Source: Cryomorphaceae bacterium
Lineage (GTDB): Bacteria; Bacteroidota; Bacteroidia; Flavobacteriales; Schleiferiaceae
DNA length: 18,491 bases
Direction: 5' to 3'
Assembly: GCA_003507115.1 (NCBI GenBank)
Contig: DNWN01000038.1
Coordinates: forward strand, 7,494 to 25,984
The notes beneath the pieces are model-generated. The model had not been told where the DNA came from and made no database searches. It was given only the letters and a program-made list of their open reading frames with translations. A program made the position numbers and the translations under genes. Of this stretch, positions 1 to 6,935 are shown one piece after another. Each line of letters begins with the position of its first letter. Position 1 is the first letter of the stretch.

Positions 1-254
1 CGGCGTTTATAAATATTTTCAAATTGATTTGCCAGGAGATCCATGTGCTCCCAAGCCCGATTGACGTGGCTTTCAGGCTGATAAATAGGCATTTCGAGCA
101 GATGCACCGTCAAGCCGGTGCGCGCCGCTAAAGCAGAGGTGACCGCGGAGTCTATCCCACCAGATACCCCCACCACAAAGCCTTCTGCGCGGGCATTCTG
201 CGCGTACTCCACCATCCAATGGACAATATGGGAAACAACGGCAGATGTATTCAT
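1..254 (-). CDS. nadE: NAD(+) synthetase, N-terminal part (runs off the left edge)
   Basis: Only the first 84 codons are inside the window; the rest lies to the left. NadE amidates nicotinic acid adenine dinucleotide to NAD+ with ATP in the cytoplasm, the last step of NAD synthesis. The reverse-strand reading frame starts at an ATG at 254-252 and gives MNTSAVVSHIVHWMVEYAQN. The ATP pyrophosphatase P-loop SGGIDS follows at residues 31-36, then an alanine-rich helix and an EMPIYQ segment. With the motif only about 30 residues from the start, this is the short synthetase type with no N-terminal glutaminase domain, so ammonia is the likely nitrogen donor (inference). The gene is divergent from gldB with 36 bp between start codons. 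A -7 promoter element for it lies inside the 5' end of gldB. The family call is secure; the start is well supported because the residues upstream of the P-loop match the family. Confidence 0.93.
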   Translation of the reverse strand, partial: MNTSAVVSHIVHWMVEYAQNARAEGFVVGVSGGIDSAVTSALAARTGLTVHLLEMPIYQPESHVNRAWEHMDLLANQFENIYKR

Positions 255-265
255 ACGAAGCGGAG

Positions 266-273
266 TACTTTTG
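266..273 (+). promoter_or_regulatory. Putative gldB promoter, Bacteroidota -7 element
   Basis: TACTTTTG is a perfect match to the Bacteroidota -7 consensus TAnnTTTG. I see no TTG at the expected -33 distance of about 17-23 bp upstream, so only the -7 half is supported. A transcript would begin near 277-279, leaving about 13 nt before the ATG at 291 but only about 4 nt before the ATG at 282. The element lies between the divergent nadE and gldB starts. Confidence 0.5.
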
Positions 274-290
274 GAACGGCAATGGAACGA

Positions 291-1304
291 ATGACTTCAA
301 AAATACTACTCCTTTTCGGGAGTCTCGCAGTCTTGCACAGCTGCCAAAGTGAACCGTGGGATATCGCACCAAGTCCATCGAAAGCCATAGAGTTTGTGGC
401 CTTTGCCGATTCGGTTTTACCTGTGGATTCGGCCCAACTGCTTCCTACCCTAGAACGCTTGGCCCCGAGGTACCCCGAATTATTCATCCCGAGCATGCCC
501 AACGGCAACTGGCGGGACGATCTACTTCCCTATCTACTTGATCCCGAAGTACATGCGCTTTACCAGGATGTCCTTTTGACCCAGCGGGAGCATCCCGACC
601 TTGAATCGAGGACCCTTTTTCAAACAATTCAGAAGGGTTTTGACCGATACTACGCCCACATGGGCCCACAGTGTGCCTCCTGTTATCCGTCCAAGCGCGT
701 CTATACCTATGTGAGCCGCAATGAAGAGCCCATGGTCCTCATGGCCCCTGAGGTGATTTTTTTGCCTTTGGATCGGTATCTGGGTCCAGACCACCCCGTC
801 TACGCCCGAGAGAGCGCCTACCTCGTTCAGCAGCACAATCCGGAAAACGCTTCGGTGGAGATCTTTAAGCAGCTCGCCGCCTACCACCTGCCCCAGGGGA
901 TACCCACGGACTACAGCCTGCTCGCAGGAATGTTGACGGAGGCAAAAATCATTTTATTTGTCCAAGCCACACTCGGGGACGATGCCGCCCGCCGCGCACT
1001 CGGATACACGGCCGGCGATCAGGGCTTCATGGAAGAGAATGAAACGGAATTATGGGGGCTCTTTGTGCAGCAACGCATCCTGTTCAACGACGAAGTAGAC
1101 CTCAAAAGAAAGCTGATTCAACCTGCCCCATTCAGTAAGTTGGGCACCTCAAAAGACCGAGAAATCCCAGGCAGAGTGGGGGTTTGGTTCGGCTGGCAAA
1201 TTCTTCAATCGCATTGGCGGCAGCATCCGGAATCGACCCTCCTCGAGATCATGGAATTTGCCGACGCTCAAAGCCTTTTTCAACAATCTGGGTACCGCCC
1301 GTAA
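291..1304 (+). CDS. gldB: Gliding motility lipoprotein GldB
   Basis: A 337-residue protein with a lipoprotein signal peptide: Lys4, a hydrophobic stretch at residues 5-15, and a lipobox LHSC ending at Cys18. It should therefore be lipid-anchored in the cell envelope. The C-terminal segment at about 289-308 (DREIPGRVGVWFGWQI) and an internal LGPDHPVY segment match the GldB family, found in Bacteroidota. GldB is required for gliding in Flavobacterium johnsoniae, but its biochemical role is not established, and its presence here does not prove that this organism glides. The frame is open from 219, but an ATG there would overlap nadE and place the signal peptide internally. The ATGs at 282 and 291 both give good signals. 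I chose 291 because the likely transcription start lies at 277-279. gldC follows 10 nt after the stop, so the two are probably cotranscribed. Confidence 0.88.
   Translation: MTSKILLLFGSLAVLHSCQSEPWDIAPSPSKAIEFVAFADSVLPVDSAQLLPTLERLAPRYPELFIPSMPNGNWRDDLLPYLLDPEVHALYQDVLLTQREHPDLESRTLFQTIQKGFDRYYAHMGPQCASCYPSKRVYTYVSRNEEPMVLMAPEVIFLPLDRYLGPDHPVYARESAYLVQQHNPENASVEIFKQLAAYHLPQGIPTDYSLLAGMLTEAKIILFVQATLGDDAARRALGYTAGDQGFMEENETELWGLFVQQRILFNDEVDLKRKLIQPAPFSKLGTSKDREIPGRVGVWFGWQILQSHWRQHPESTLLEIMEFADAQSLFQQSGYRP
298..305 (-). promoter_or_regulatory. Putative nadE promoter, Bacteroidota -7 element
   Basis: On the minus strand this reads TATTTTTG, a perfect TAnnTTTG match. It sits within the first codons of gldB and points toward nadE, predicting a start near 292-294 and a leader of about 38 nt. 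No TTG is visible at the -33 distance. Together with the plus-strand element at 266-273 it makes two opposed promoters whose transcripts would overlap at their 5' ends. Confidence 0.45.
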
Positions 1305-1314
1305 CTCCTTCTCC

Positions 1315-1638
1315 ATGGATTCTACCATCACGCTCAATATTTCTCTAGATGACAACCGTGTTCCCGAATCGATTACTTGGGCGGCCCCCGAGGGAGGAGT
1401 CGACCAAGCCGCCGCGGATGCCTTCATGCTCACCGTATGGGACGGAAAGGGCAAGGAGGCTCTGCGTATTGATTTATGGACCAAGGATATGCTCGTGGAT
1501 GATATGAAGAAATTCTATCACCAAACGCTGCTCGCCATGGCAGATGGCTTTCAACGGGCCACCAACGAAGAGACTATGGCCGAAGACATGCGGGACTTTG
1601 CACGCTACTTTGCAGAGAAGCAGAAATTGATTGGGTAG
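1315..1638 (+). CDS. gldC: Gliding motility protein GldC
   Basis: A 107-residue protein beginning MDSTITLNISLDDNRVPESI, which matches the start of GldC. The family has short soluble proteins of about 110 residues with this beta-strand opening and a DxxRVPE signature, followed by a W.APEGG segment. No signal peptide or membrane segment is visible, so it is presumably cytoplasmic or peripherally associated. In Flavobacterium, GldC is encoded next to GldB and enhances gliding without being strictly essential; its mechanism is unknown. The frame is open upstream to a TTG at 1258 inside gldB, but the ATG at 1315 fits the family N-terminus and leaves 10 nt after gldB. The gene ends with TAG and converges on engB with 38 nt between stop codons. 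Confidence 0.87.
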   Translation: MDSTITLNISLDDNRVPESITWAAPEGGVDQAAADAFMLTVWDGKGKEALRIDLWTKDMLVDDMKKFYHQTLLAMADGFQRATNEETMAEDMRDFARYFAEKQKLIG

Positions 1639-1654
1639 ACCCTGGTAGGTCATG

Positions 1655-1690
1655 CGCCCAACAAGATGTTGGAGGCTTATTTTCGTAATT
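1655..1690 (+). terminator. Possible intrinsic terminator after gldC
   Basis: The 6-bp perfect stem CCAACA/TGTTGG (1658-1663 with 1667-1672) closes on a three-base AGA loop. Two further outer pairs (GC with GC) are possible across a small internal mismatch. A T-rich run (TTATTTTCG) follows on the plus strand, as expected for termination of the gldBC transcript. The stem is short, and the run overlaps the engB stop codon on the other strand. No T run follows it on the minus strand, so it would serve gldC only. Confidence 0.35.
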
Positions 1691-2333
1691 GCTCCGCCAT
1701 CGCGGGACCGACTTCCTCATTCACTTCTCGGATATACCGAATGATTTCTGCCCGGCCTAATCCCGAGGTCGCACTAGATAAGAACATGGGGGGGAGGTTT
1801 TCCCATTCCTTGAGAAGTTTGCGCTTCATAGCCGCTTGATTCTTGCCAAAAGCGGAGGAGGAAATCTTGTCTAACTTGGTGAAAACCAAGCTAAAAGGAA
1901 TGCCCCATTGCCCTAGACTGCGCAAGAAATCCAGGTCGATTTCCTGGGGTTCATGGCGGCCATCAATCAAGACAAAGACATTGACCAGGTTGGCGCGATT
2001 GCGCAGGTAATGGCTGATCATTTTGGAAAAGGTCTCCCGCTGGACTTTGCTTACTCGGGCGTAGCCATATCCCGGAAGATCCACCAAAGACCAGACGCCT
2101 TCATCCATTTTGAAAAGGTTGATGAGCTGCGTTTTTCCGGGCTTACCCGAAATCTTGGCCAAGCCCTGGTGGTTCGCCAACATGTTGATCAAGGATGATT
2201 TGCCTACGTTGGAGCGGCCAATAAAGGCATACTCCGGCACGTGCATGGCGGGGCATTCCTCGGTCCGGGAAGCGGACTGAAGAAATTCCGCATTGACGTG
2301 AATTAGGCTTTTGGGAGAATCCGATCCAGCCAT
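1677..2333 (-). CDS. engB: Ribosome-biogenesis GTP-binding protein EngB (YihA/YsxC)
   Basis: A 218-residue TRAFAC-class GTPase with every G motif visible: G1 GRSNVGKS (39-46), G2 Thr68 in PGKTQ, G3 DLPG (85-88, within DLPGYGYA), G4 TKLD (152-155) and G5 SSATS (186-190). The pattern and length fit EngB, a GTPase needed for late 50S subunit assembly in the cytoplasm. The start at 2333 keeps the family N-terminus (VNAEFLQSASRTEECP); the next in-frame methionine, residue 30, would remove it. The gene overlaps the 3' end of the upstream hydrolase gene by 31 nt, so the two are almost certainly cotranscribed and translation of engB may depend on the hydrolase. No separate promoter was found for it. 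Confidence 0.95.
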   Translation of the reverse strand: MAGSDSPKSLIHVNAEFLQSASRTEECPAMHVPEYAFIGRSNVGKSSLINMLANHQGLAKISGKPGKTQLINLFKMDEGVWSLVDLPGYGYARVSKVQRETFSKMISHYLRNRANLVNVFVLIDGRHEPQEIDLDFLRSLGQWGIPFSLVFTKLDKISSSAFGKNQAAMKRKLLKEWENLPPMFLSSATSGLGRAEIIRYIREVNEEVGPAMAEQLRK

Positions 2334-3070
2334 CCGGCAACAATGTGATTAAATTCTGCGGGACGCTCCATCATGGCAGCGTGACCACACTCATCCAACC
2401 AATGCAATTCGGAGTGAGGAAGTAGTTCATCAAATTTATCCGCCACTTCGGGAGGAGTCACCGCATCTTGGCGACCCCAAATAATGCATACGGGTACATC
2501 AAATCCGGGCAAATCTTCCGCCATGTTGTGACGAATAGCCGATTTGGAAATCGCCAAAGTCTTGATGGCTTTATTCCGGTCATTGACGGTATCAAAGACG
2601 TTGTCGATCAATTCTTCTGTGGCCACATCTTTGACATGGAAGACATCCCGCACGCGCTCCGCGATATAGTTCCGATCTCCACGACGCGGGTAGGTGTTGC
2701 CCATGGCGGATTCATACAAGCCCGATGATCCGGCCAAAACCAGTCCGGCCACACGATTTGGGTACATTTTCTGAAACATCAAGGCGATGTGCCCCCCGAG
2801 GGAGTTCCCGACGAGCACCACTTTGTCGTACCCTTTGTGATCCACAAAGGTCTTGAGGAACTTGGTCAAGCTCTTCACGGAGGTCGTCGCCAAAGGCATG
2901 GTGTACAGAGGCAGTAAGGGAACGGTGGCCTGGTAGTTCAACATACTAAAGTGTTCAACCTGAGAATTGAAATTGCTCAATGTTCCCATCAATCCGTGAA
3001 GAAAAATAATGGCCTGACCTTCTCCTGCTTGGAGGTACTCAAACTTTTCTTCATGCATTAATTCCGCCAT
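2303..3070 (-). CDS. Alpha/beta-fold hydrolase
   Basis: A 255-residue alpha/beta hydrolase with a complete catalytic triad. Numbered from this start, the oxyanion-hole HG is at 25-26, the nucleophile elbow GNSLGG has Ser90, the acid is Asp202 in WGRQDAVTPP, and the base is His230 in CGHAAMMERP. No signal peptide or membrane segment is seen, so it is probably cytoplasmic. The substrate cannot be read from the sequence: esterase, lipase-like or C-C hydrolase activity are all possible. The frame is open to a TTG at 3091, but that codon lies inside a perfect -7 promoter element (3089-3096). The ATG at 3070 is therefore preferred, with the ATG at 3058 as alternative. engB starts 31 nt before its stop. 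Position between engB and mraZ suggests a housekeeping role in this phylum (inference). Confidence 0.85.
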   Translation of the reverse strand: MAELMHEEKFEYLQAGEGQAIIFLHGLMGTLSNFNSQVEHFSMLNYQATVPLLPLYTMPLATTSVKSLTKFLKTFVDHKGYDKVVLVGNSLGGHIALMFQKMYPNRVAGLVLAGSSGLYESAMGNTYPRRGDRNYIAERVRDVFHVKDVATEELIDNVFDTVNDRNKAIKTLAISKSAIRHNMAEDLPGFDVPVCIIWGRQDAVTPPEVADKFDELLPHSELHWLDECGHAAMMERPAEFNHIVAGWLDRILPKA

Positions 3071-3088
3071 CGGGTGTGATTTAGGCGA

Positions 3089-3096
3089 CAAAGATA
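3089..3096 (-). promoter_or_regulatory. Putative hydrolase-engB promoter, Bacteroidota -7 element
   Basis: The minus strand reads TATCTTTG, a perfect TAnnTTTG match, 18 bp before the ATG at 3070. The predicted start near 3083-3085 would give a leader of about 14 nt. No TTG appears at the expected -33 position. The element rules out the more upstream TTG start for the hydrolase. Confidence 0.5.
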
Positions 3097-3184
3097 CGCA
3101 TTCCTCCTAGGCTTGACGGCGTCTTACTGTACACGGCACATTCTGAGACACTTAGGATTGGAATCCAAAAGTTATCAACTATTG

Positions 3185-3209
3185 TGGGTATTTGTGGGAG
3201 AAAGTGGGA
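3185..3209 (+). promoter_or_regulatory. MraZ operator: three TGGGN direct repeats at 10-bp spacing
   Basis: TGGGT (3185-3189), TGGGA (3195-3199) and TGGGA (3205-3209) are separated by exactly 5 nt, so they recur once per helical turn on one face of the DNA. All three share a preceding G. This is the arrangement known for the MraZ box in Escherichia coli, where MraZ binds repeated TGGGN sites to repress the dcw operon. Here the array ends 35 bp before the mraZ start codon and covers the region between the -33 and -7 elements, so bound MraZ should block RNA polymerase. Confidence 0.85.
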
Positions 3210-3225
3210 GAAATCGGTATTTTTG
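3191..3225 (+). promoter_or_regulatory. Putative dcw operon promoter before mraZ
   Basis: TATTTTTG at 3218-3225 is a perfect match to the Bacteroidota -7 element TAnnTTTG. TTTG at 3191-3194 could be the -33 element, with a 23-bp spacer at the long end of the range for the phylum. Transcription would start near 3228-3231, giving a leader of only about 15 nt. The -33 and most of the spacer are inside the TGGGN repeat array. The purine stretch AAGGA at 3226-3230 lies 14 nt from the ATG and at the predicted transcript end, so it is an unlikely Shine-Dalgarno site. Confidence 0.6.
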
Positions 3226-3244
3226 AAGGAATAATCCCCCCTCT

Positions 3245-3715
3245 ATGGCCCCATTCATTGGAGTTTACGAATGCAAAATGGACGCGAAAGGTCGCGTCAC
3301 CGTCCCTGCTGGCATTAAGAAGCAGTTGGCGGAGCTGGGCGCGGGCGGATTTATTCTCAAGCGTAGCGTATTTAGCCCCTGTTTAGAGTTGCATACGCAC
3401 GCCGAATGGGCGAAAGTCACCGCCTCCATTAGTAAGCTCAACCGATTCGTGAAGAAAAATGCCGAGTTCATTCGGATTTTCCACGCAGGAGTGAAGCAAG
3501 TCGAAATGGACGCGGCCGGCCGGCTTTTGATTTCAAAGGATTTGATCGCCTTTGCGCATCTTGAGGGGACCGTGGTATTCAGTGCGACGCCCTTTGGTTT
3601 GGAAATCTGGAACCAAGCAGCGTATGAGGAAGCGGTCAATCCAGGTGGTTTGGACTTTGCCGCATTGGCAGAGGAGGTGATGGGCGATCAATCCGAGCAG
3701 CATGACCTACCATAA
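3245..3715 (+). CDS. mraZ: Transcriptional regulator MraZ
   Basis: A 156-residue protein with two SpoVT/AbrB-like MraZ repeats, each carrying the DxxGR signature: DAKGR at 13-17 and DAAGR at 89-93. The family forms ring-shaped oligomers that bind TGGGN repeats upstream of their own gene and repress the dcw cluster. The N-terminus (FIGVYECKMDAKGR) fits the family, supporting the ATG at 3245. It is the first gene of the operon, lies directly behind a three-repeat operator, and overlaps rsmH by 14 nt. The C-terminal tail of about 25 residues after the second repeat is acidic and has no recognised domain. Negative autoregulation is inferred from the operator. Confidence 0.96.
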   Translation: MAPFIGVYECKMDAKGRVTVPAGIKKQLAELGAGGFILKRSVFSPCLELHTHAEWAKVTASISKLNRFVKKNAEFIRIFHAGVKQVEMDAAGRLLISKDLIAFAHLEGTVVFSATPFGLEIWNQAAYEEAVNPGGLDFAALAEEVMGDQSEQHDLP

Positions 3716-4604
3716 CCCGGTCCTCCTCCAAGAATCGCTCGATTTACTCAACCTTCGGCCCGATGGCACCTATGTCGACGTCACATTTGGCGGAGGTGGG
3801 CACAGCCGTGCCATCCTCGAACACTTGGGCCCAACCGGACGATTGCTCGCCTTTGACCAAGACCCAGATGCCGCAGCGAATACCCTGGACGATCCACGAT
3901 TTACCTTGATTCCCCACAATTTTGAGCACCTACGACGATTCCTCAAAATGCATCGCGCACCTCAAGTGGATGGCATTTTGGCGGATCTCGGAGTAAGCTC
4001 CCACCAATTCGATGTGTTCGACCGCGGCTTTAGCATTCGAGGCGACGGCCCCTTAGACATGCGGATGAATCCCCGCCTGGGGCAATCCGCCGCGGAATGG
4101 CTCAACGAGGTCGATGAGCTCACGCTCGTGCGCACCCTGGCCGTGTATGGCGAAGTAGACCGACCCAAACGCGTCGCTCAAGGCATCTTGGCGGCACATG
4201 CCACAAGCCCCATTACCCGAACCCAGCAACTTCTCGACGTCATCGAGCCGCTGGGCACCCGAGGAGAAAAACTCTTCGCCAAGGTTTTTCAAGCATTGCG
4301 CATCGCCGTTAACCGCGAGCTGGAGGTTCTCGAGCAGCTTCTCGAAAGTGGTAAAGATGTCCTATCGCCCGGAGGTCGCTTCGTAGTCATCTCCTACCAC
4401 AGCTTGGAAGATCGGCGAGTTAAGCGCTACTTCCGAGAAGGTCAACTCGAAGGGGAAGCACCTCGCGATGCATTTGGCAATCGCTTAGTCCCTTTTACCC
4501 TCATTACCCGAAAGGCTCAGGTGCCCAGCGCCGAAGAAACTCACCTCAACCCGCGTGCCCGCAGTGCCAAATTGCGCGCCGCCGAAAGACGAGCAGAGGC
4601 ATGA
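3702..4604 (+). CDS. rsmH: 16S rRNA (cytosine(1402)-N(4))-methyltransferase RsmH (MraW)
   Basis: A 300-residue SAM-dependent methyltransferase acting on the decoding site of 16S rRNA (C1402). Motifs visible are the SAM-binding VTFGGGGHS (27-35), AFDQD (50-54), DLGVSS (95-100), RGFSIR (108-113), DMRM (119-122), then FQALRIAVN and VISYHSLEDR toward the C-terminus. Length and motif order are standard for the family. The ATG at 3702 gives the canonical YHNPVLL opening and lies inside the end of mraZ, so its translation is probably coupled to mraZ. Its stop overlaps the ftsL start in an ATGA. Conserved association with the division cluster is known, although the enzymatic role is ribosomal. Confidence 0.97.
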   Translation: MTYHNPVLLQESLDLLNLRPDGTYVDVTFGGGGHSRAILEHLGPTGRLLAFDQDPDAAANTLDDPRFTLIPHNFEHLRRFLKMHRAPQVDGILADLGVSSHQFDVFDRGFSIRGDGPLDMRMNPRLGQSAAEWLNEVDELTLVRTLAVYGEVDRPKRVAQGILAAHATSPITRTQQLLDVIEPLGTRGEKLFAKVFQALRIAVNRELEVLEQLLESGKDVLSPGGRFVVISYHSLEDRRVKRYFREGQLEGEAPRDAFGNRLVPFTLITRKAQVPSAEETHLNPRARSAKLRAAERRAEA

Positions 4605-4954
4605 GCATCAAGGTCTCCAAAAAGCGCCTCAAACAATCCGGTCGCGCCGCCCGGGAAATCTTGCGCGGCAGCTTTATTGGTCACCCTGTCATTATTCGGA
4701 ATCTCCCTTTTGCCCTGTATGTGACGGGCTTGAGTCTTTTGGCCATCTGGGGTGCCCATCGCGCCGAATCTCGCGTGAAGGAAATTTCGAAGAACGTGGT
4801 GCAACTCAACGAGCTGGAAAGTGAGTACCTCGAGGCGAAATCCAACCTCATGAAAATGGGTACGGAGTCTTCGGTTCGTCAGCGAAGTCAAATTTTGGGT
4901 CTCGTGCCATCTCATCGCGCTCCTGAGCGCATTGAAGTGCCCCGCCATGAGTGA
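4601..4954 (+). CDS. ftsL: FtsL-like cell division protein
   Basis: A 117-residue bitopic membrane protein: a basic cytoplasmic N-terminus of about 34 residues, one membrane segment at about 35-52 (LPFALYVTGLSLLAIW), then a periplasmic helix at about 55-90 with hydrophobic heptad positions (V59, I62, V66, L69) typical of the FtsL/DivIC coiled coil. Sequence similarity to proteobacterial FtsL is not readable by eye. The call rests on topology, size and the position between rsmH and ftsI that FtsL occupies in dcw clusters. FtsL acts with FtsQ and FtsB to activate FtsWI at the septum. It starts with ATG in an ATGA overlap with the rsmH stop. The basic N-terminal tail is longer than the short one of some FtsL proteins. 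Confidence 0.88.
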   Translation: MSIKVSKKRLKQSGRAAREILRGSFIGHPVIIRNLPFALYVTGLSLLAIWGAHRAESRVKEISKNVVQLNELESEYLEAKSNLMKMGTESSVRQRSQILGLVPSHRAPERIEVPRHE

Positions 4955-6935
4955 TTTTGATCCCCGCAGCACCCGCTGGCTGGCTGGCCTCGTCCTGTTC
5001 ATCAGCCTGTTGACCTTCAGCATTCTGGGTCGGTTGTACTACGTGAGCCTCAATCTTGGTCCGGAATTGGTAGCCGCTGCGCGCGAAAAAGTCATCCAAG
5101 AACGCCAAGTCCCCGCCAGCCGCGGCAATATTTATTCCTCAGACGGACAATTGCTAGCGACCTCTATGCCTGTGTACGAGCTGCGCTGGGATGCCGCCGT
5201 CGTCGATGAAAAGTGGATGGATGCCCACATCGCCGAAACCGCCCAGGCCCTTGCCCGGTTGCTGCCTGAACGGACTGCGAGCGAATGGGGCACCTACCTG
5301 CGCCAACAATACAACGGAAAGCGTCGCTACGCATTGATTGCCAAAAACTTGAGCTACTCGCATTACCGAAAGGTGGCCCAAACCCCCTTGTTTGAGGGGA
5401 GTAAATTCAAAACCGGCCTGATTGCCGAAGAGCGCTTTACCCGCTTGATGCCCCTTGGCGGCCTGGCAGAGCGCACCATAGGCTACCAACGGCCCGATGC
5501 CACGGCAGGCCTCGAGGCCTCCTTCCACGAAACGCTTCGGGGGCACGACGGACGTCGATGGATGCAAAATTTGGGCGGCAACCAATGGAAGCCTATGCAG
5601 AGCTCCTACACCCGCGACCCTCAAAACGGCCAGGACATTATCACCACCCTGGATGCCCGAATGCAAGATGCCGCCCACCGGGCGTTGTTGCACACCCTGA
5701 AAAAGTATGGCGCGGACCACGGATGTGTCGTTTTGATGGAAGTGAAAACGGGTAAAATTCGGGCCATGGCCAACTTAGGCAAAGTCCCCGGCGATTCGGC
5801 CTACACCGAGCTGCGGAACTATGCGGTTTGGGAAAAAACGGAACCCGGCTCCACGTTCAAAGTAGCGAGTGTGCTCATTGGCCTGGAAGACGGAACGATC
5901 GATACGTCTGACATGATTGACACCCATCCTGGCGTGTACACCATTTATGGTCGAAATGTCAATGACTCCCACCGCGGGGGCTATGGCCGAATTTCCGTAG
6001 GGCGCGCCCTGGAGCTGTCCTCGAACACGGGAATCGTGAAAGCCCTTTACCCCAAATACGCCAAGAATCCCGAGGCTTTCATTGACCGTATGTACCAACT
6101 GGGATTGGCCGACCGTTCTGGTATCCAGATCAAAGGCGAAAGCATGCCCCATATCCCAAAACCTGGAGATAAGGACTGGTATGGCACCACTTTGCCCTGG
6201 ATGTTTTTTGGCTATGGGGTTCTGTCTACCCCCTTACAAACCTTGACGTTTTACAACGCCATTGCCAATCAGGGCACCATGGTCGCCCCCTCTCTCTGGG
6301 AGGCGACACGCGACCGCGGCATTATTACCGAGGAATACGAAACTCGCGTTCTCCATCCCGCCATCGCATCCAGGGACAACATCAAACAAATCCAAGATCT
6401 CCTGGAAAAAATCGTCATACGCGGGACGGCGAAAAACATCTACACCGACTCGCTCAGCATGGCGGGGAAAACCGGCACCTGCCAGTTGAACTATTGGGAT
6501 CCCGAAAACCGGGGGTATCAAGCCTCCTTTGCGGGCTACTTCCCCGCAGATAATCCTATGTACTCCTGCATCGTAGTCATTAATCGTCCCGTCATTTCTA
6601 TGGGCTTTTATGCCAACATTGTAGCCGCGCCCGTATTCCGAGATCTTGCCATGGCCATCTACCGGATGACCCCTCAAACTGCGACGCCAGCAAGCGGCTA
6701 TTGGGCGGACGGCATACATCAAGCACACACACAAGCCCAGCGATCTTTGAGCCAACAGCGCCAGGCAGCGGTAGAAGCCCTCGAGGCAGGTCGCATGCCC
6801 AATTTGTCCGGCTGGTCCGCAGCGGACGCCATCACCTTGTTGGAGGAGCACGGGTACCGCATTCGTTTGCATGGCCATGGACGAGTTCAACGGGTCACGC
6901 GCCAAGACAAAACCATCGAACTGCACCTCGGATGA
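4947..6935 (+). CDS. ftsI: Septal peptidoglycan transpeptidase FtsI (class B PBP) with C-terminal PASTA domain
   Basis: A 662-residue class B penicillin-binding protein that crosslinks septal peptidoglycan. A membrane anchor at about 11-33 is followed by the dimerisation domain with RGNIYSSDG (59-67). The transpeptidase has all three catalytic motifs: STFK with nucleophile Ser302, SSN (358-360) and KTG (508-510). A single PASTA-like repeat begins near residue 617 (MPNLSGWSAADAITLLEEHG) and ends the protein. Escherichia coli FtsI lacks PASTA, but such domains occur in division PBPs of other phyla including Bacteroidota. The frame is open to a TTG at 4932, but the ATG at 4947 is better: it leaves an 8-nt overlap with ftsL and a short basic N-terminus before the membrane segment. 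The stop overlaps the murE start (ATGA). It is the expected partner of FtsW downstream. Confidence 0.96.
   Translation: MSDFDPRSTRWLAGLVLFISLLTFSILGRLYYVSLNLGPELVAAAREKVIQERQVPASRGNIYSSDGQLLATSMPVYELRWDAAVVDEKWMDAHIAETAQALARLLPERTASEWGTYLRQQYNGKRRYALIAKNLSYSHYRKVAQTPLFEGSKFKTGLIAEERFTRLMPLGGLAERTIGYQRPDATAGLEASFHETLRGHDGRRWMQNLGGNQWKPMQSSYTRDPQNGQDIITTLDARMQDAAHRALLHTLKKYGADHGCVVLMEVKTGKIRAMANLGKVPGDSAYTELRNYAVWEKTEPGSTFKVASVLIGLEDGTIDTSDMIDTHPGVYTIYGRNVNDSHRGGYGRISVGRALELSSNTGIVKALYPKYAKNPEAFIDRMYQLGLADRSGIQIKGESMPHIPKPGDKDWYGTTLPWMFFGYGVLSTPLQTLTFYNAIANQGTMVAPSLWEATRDRGIITEEYETRVLHPAIASRDNIKQIQDLLEKIVIRGTAKNIYTDSLSMAGKTGTCQLNYWDPENRGYQASFAGYFPADNPMYSCIVVINRPVISMGFYANIVAAPVFRDLAMAIYRMTPQTATPASGYWADGIHQAHTQAQRSLSQQRQAAVEALEAGRMPNLSGWSAADAITLLEEHGYRIRLHGHGRVQRVTRQDKTIELHLG

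Noticed and set aside
219..290. Upstream ATG for gldB at 219
   Set aside because: It would overlap nadE coding sequence, precede the likely promoter, and bury the lipoprotein signal peptide behind 24 extra residues.
3155..3166. Short palindrome GGATT-GG-AATCC in the hydrolase-mraZ intergenic region
   Set aside because: Five-base arms with no T run and no match to an operator I can name; this size is expected by chance.
3192..3386. A 64-codon plus-strand open frame over the mraZ promoter and 5' end
   Set aside because: It begins inside the operator at a TTG, runs out of frame through mraZ, and resembles no protein family.
4932..4946. TTG start for ftsI at 4932
   Set aside because: An ATG at 4947 with an 8-nt overlap and a normal N-terminus is available; a TTG start is unnecessary. 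The TTG at 13254 before murC was rejected for the same reason.
6234..6926. A 230-codon minus-strand open frame opposite ftsI
   Set aside because: It lies wholly within the transpeptidase and PASTA coding region, whose motifs are intact; no domain or start signal was seen on the opposite strand. The same applies to the long minus-strand frames at 15590-16282 and 16805-17446.
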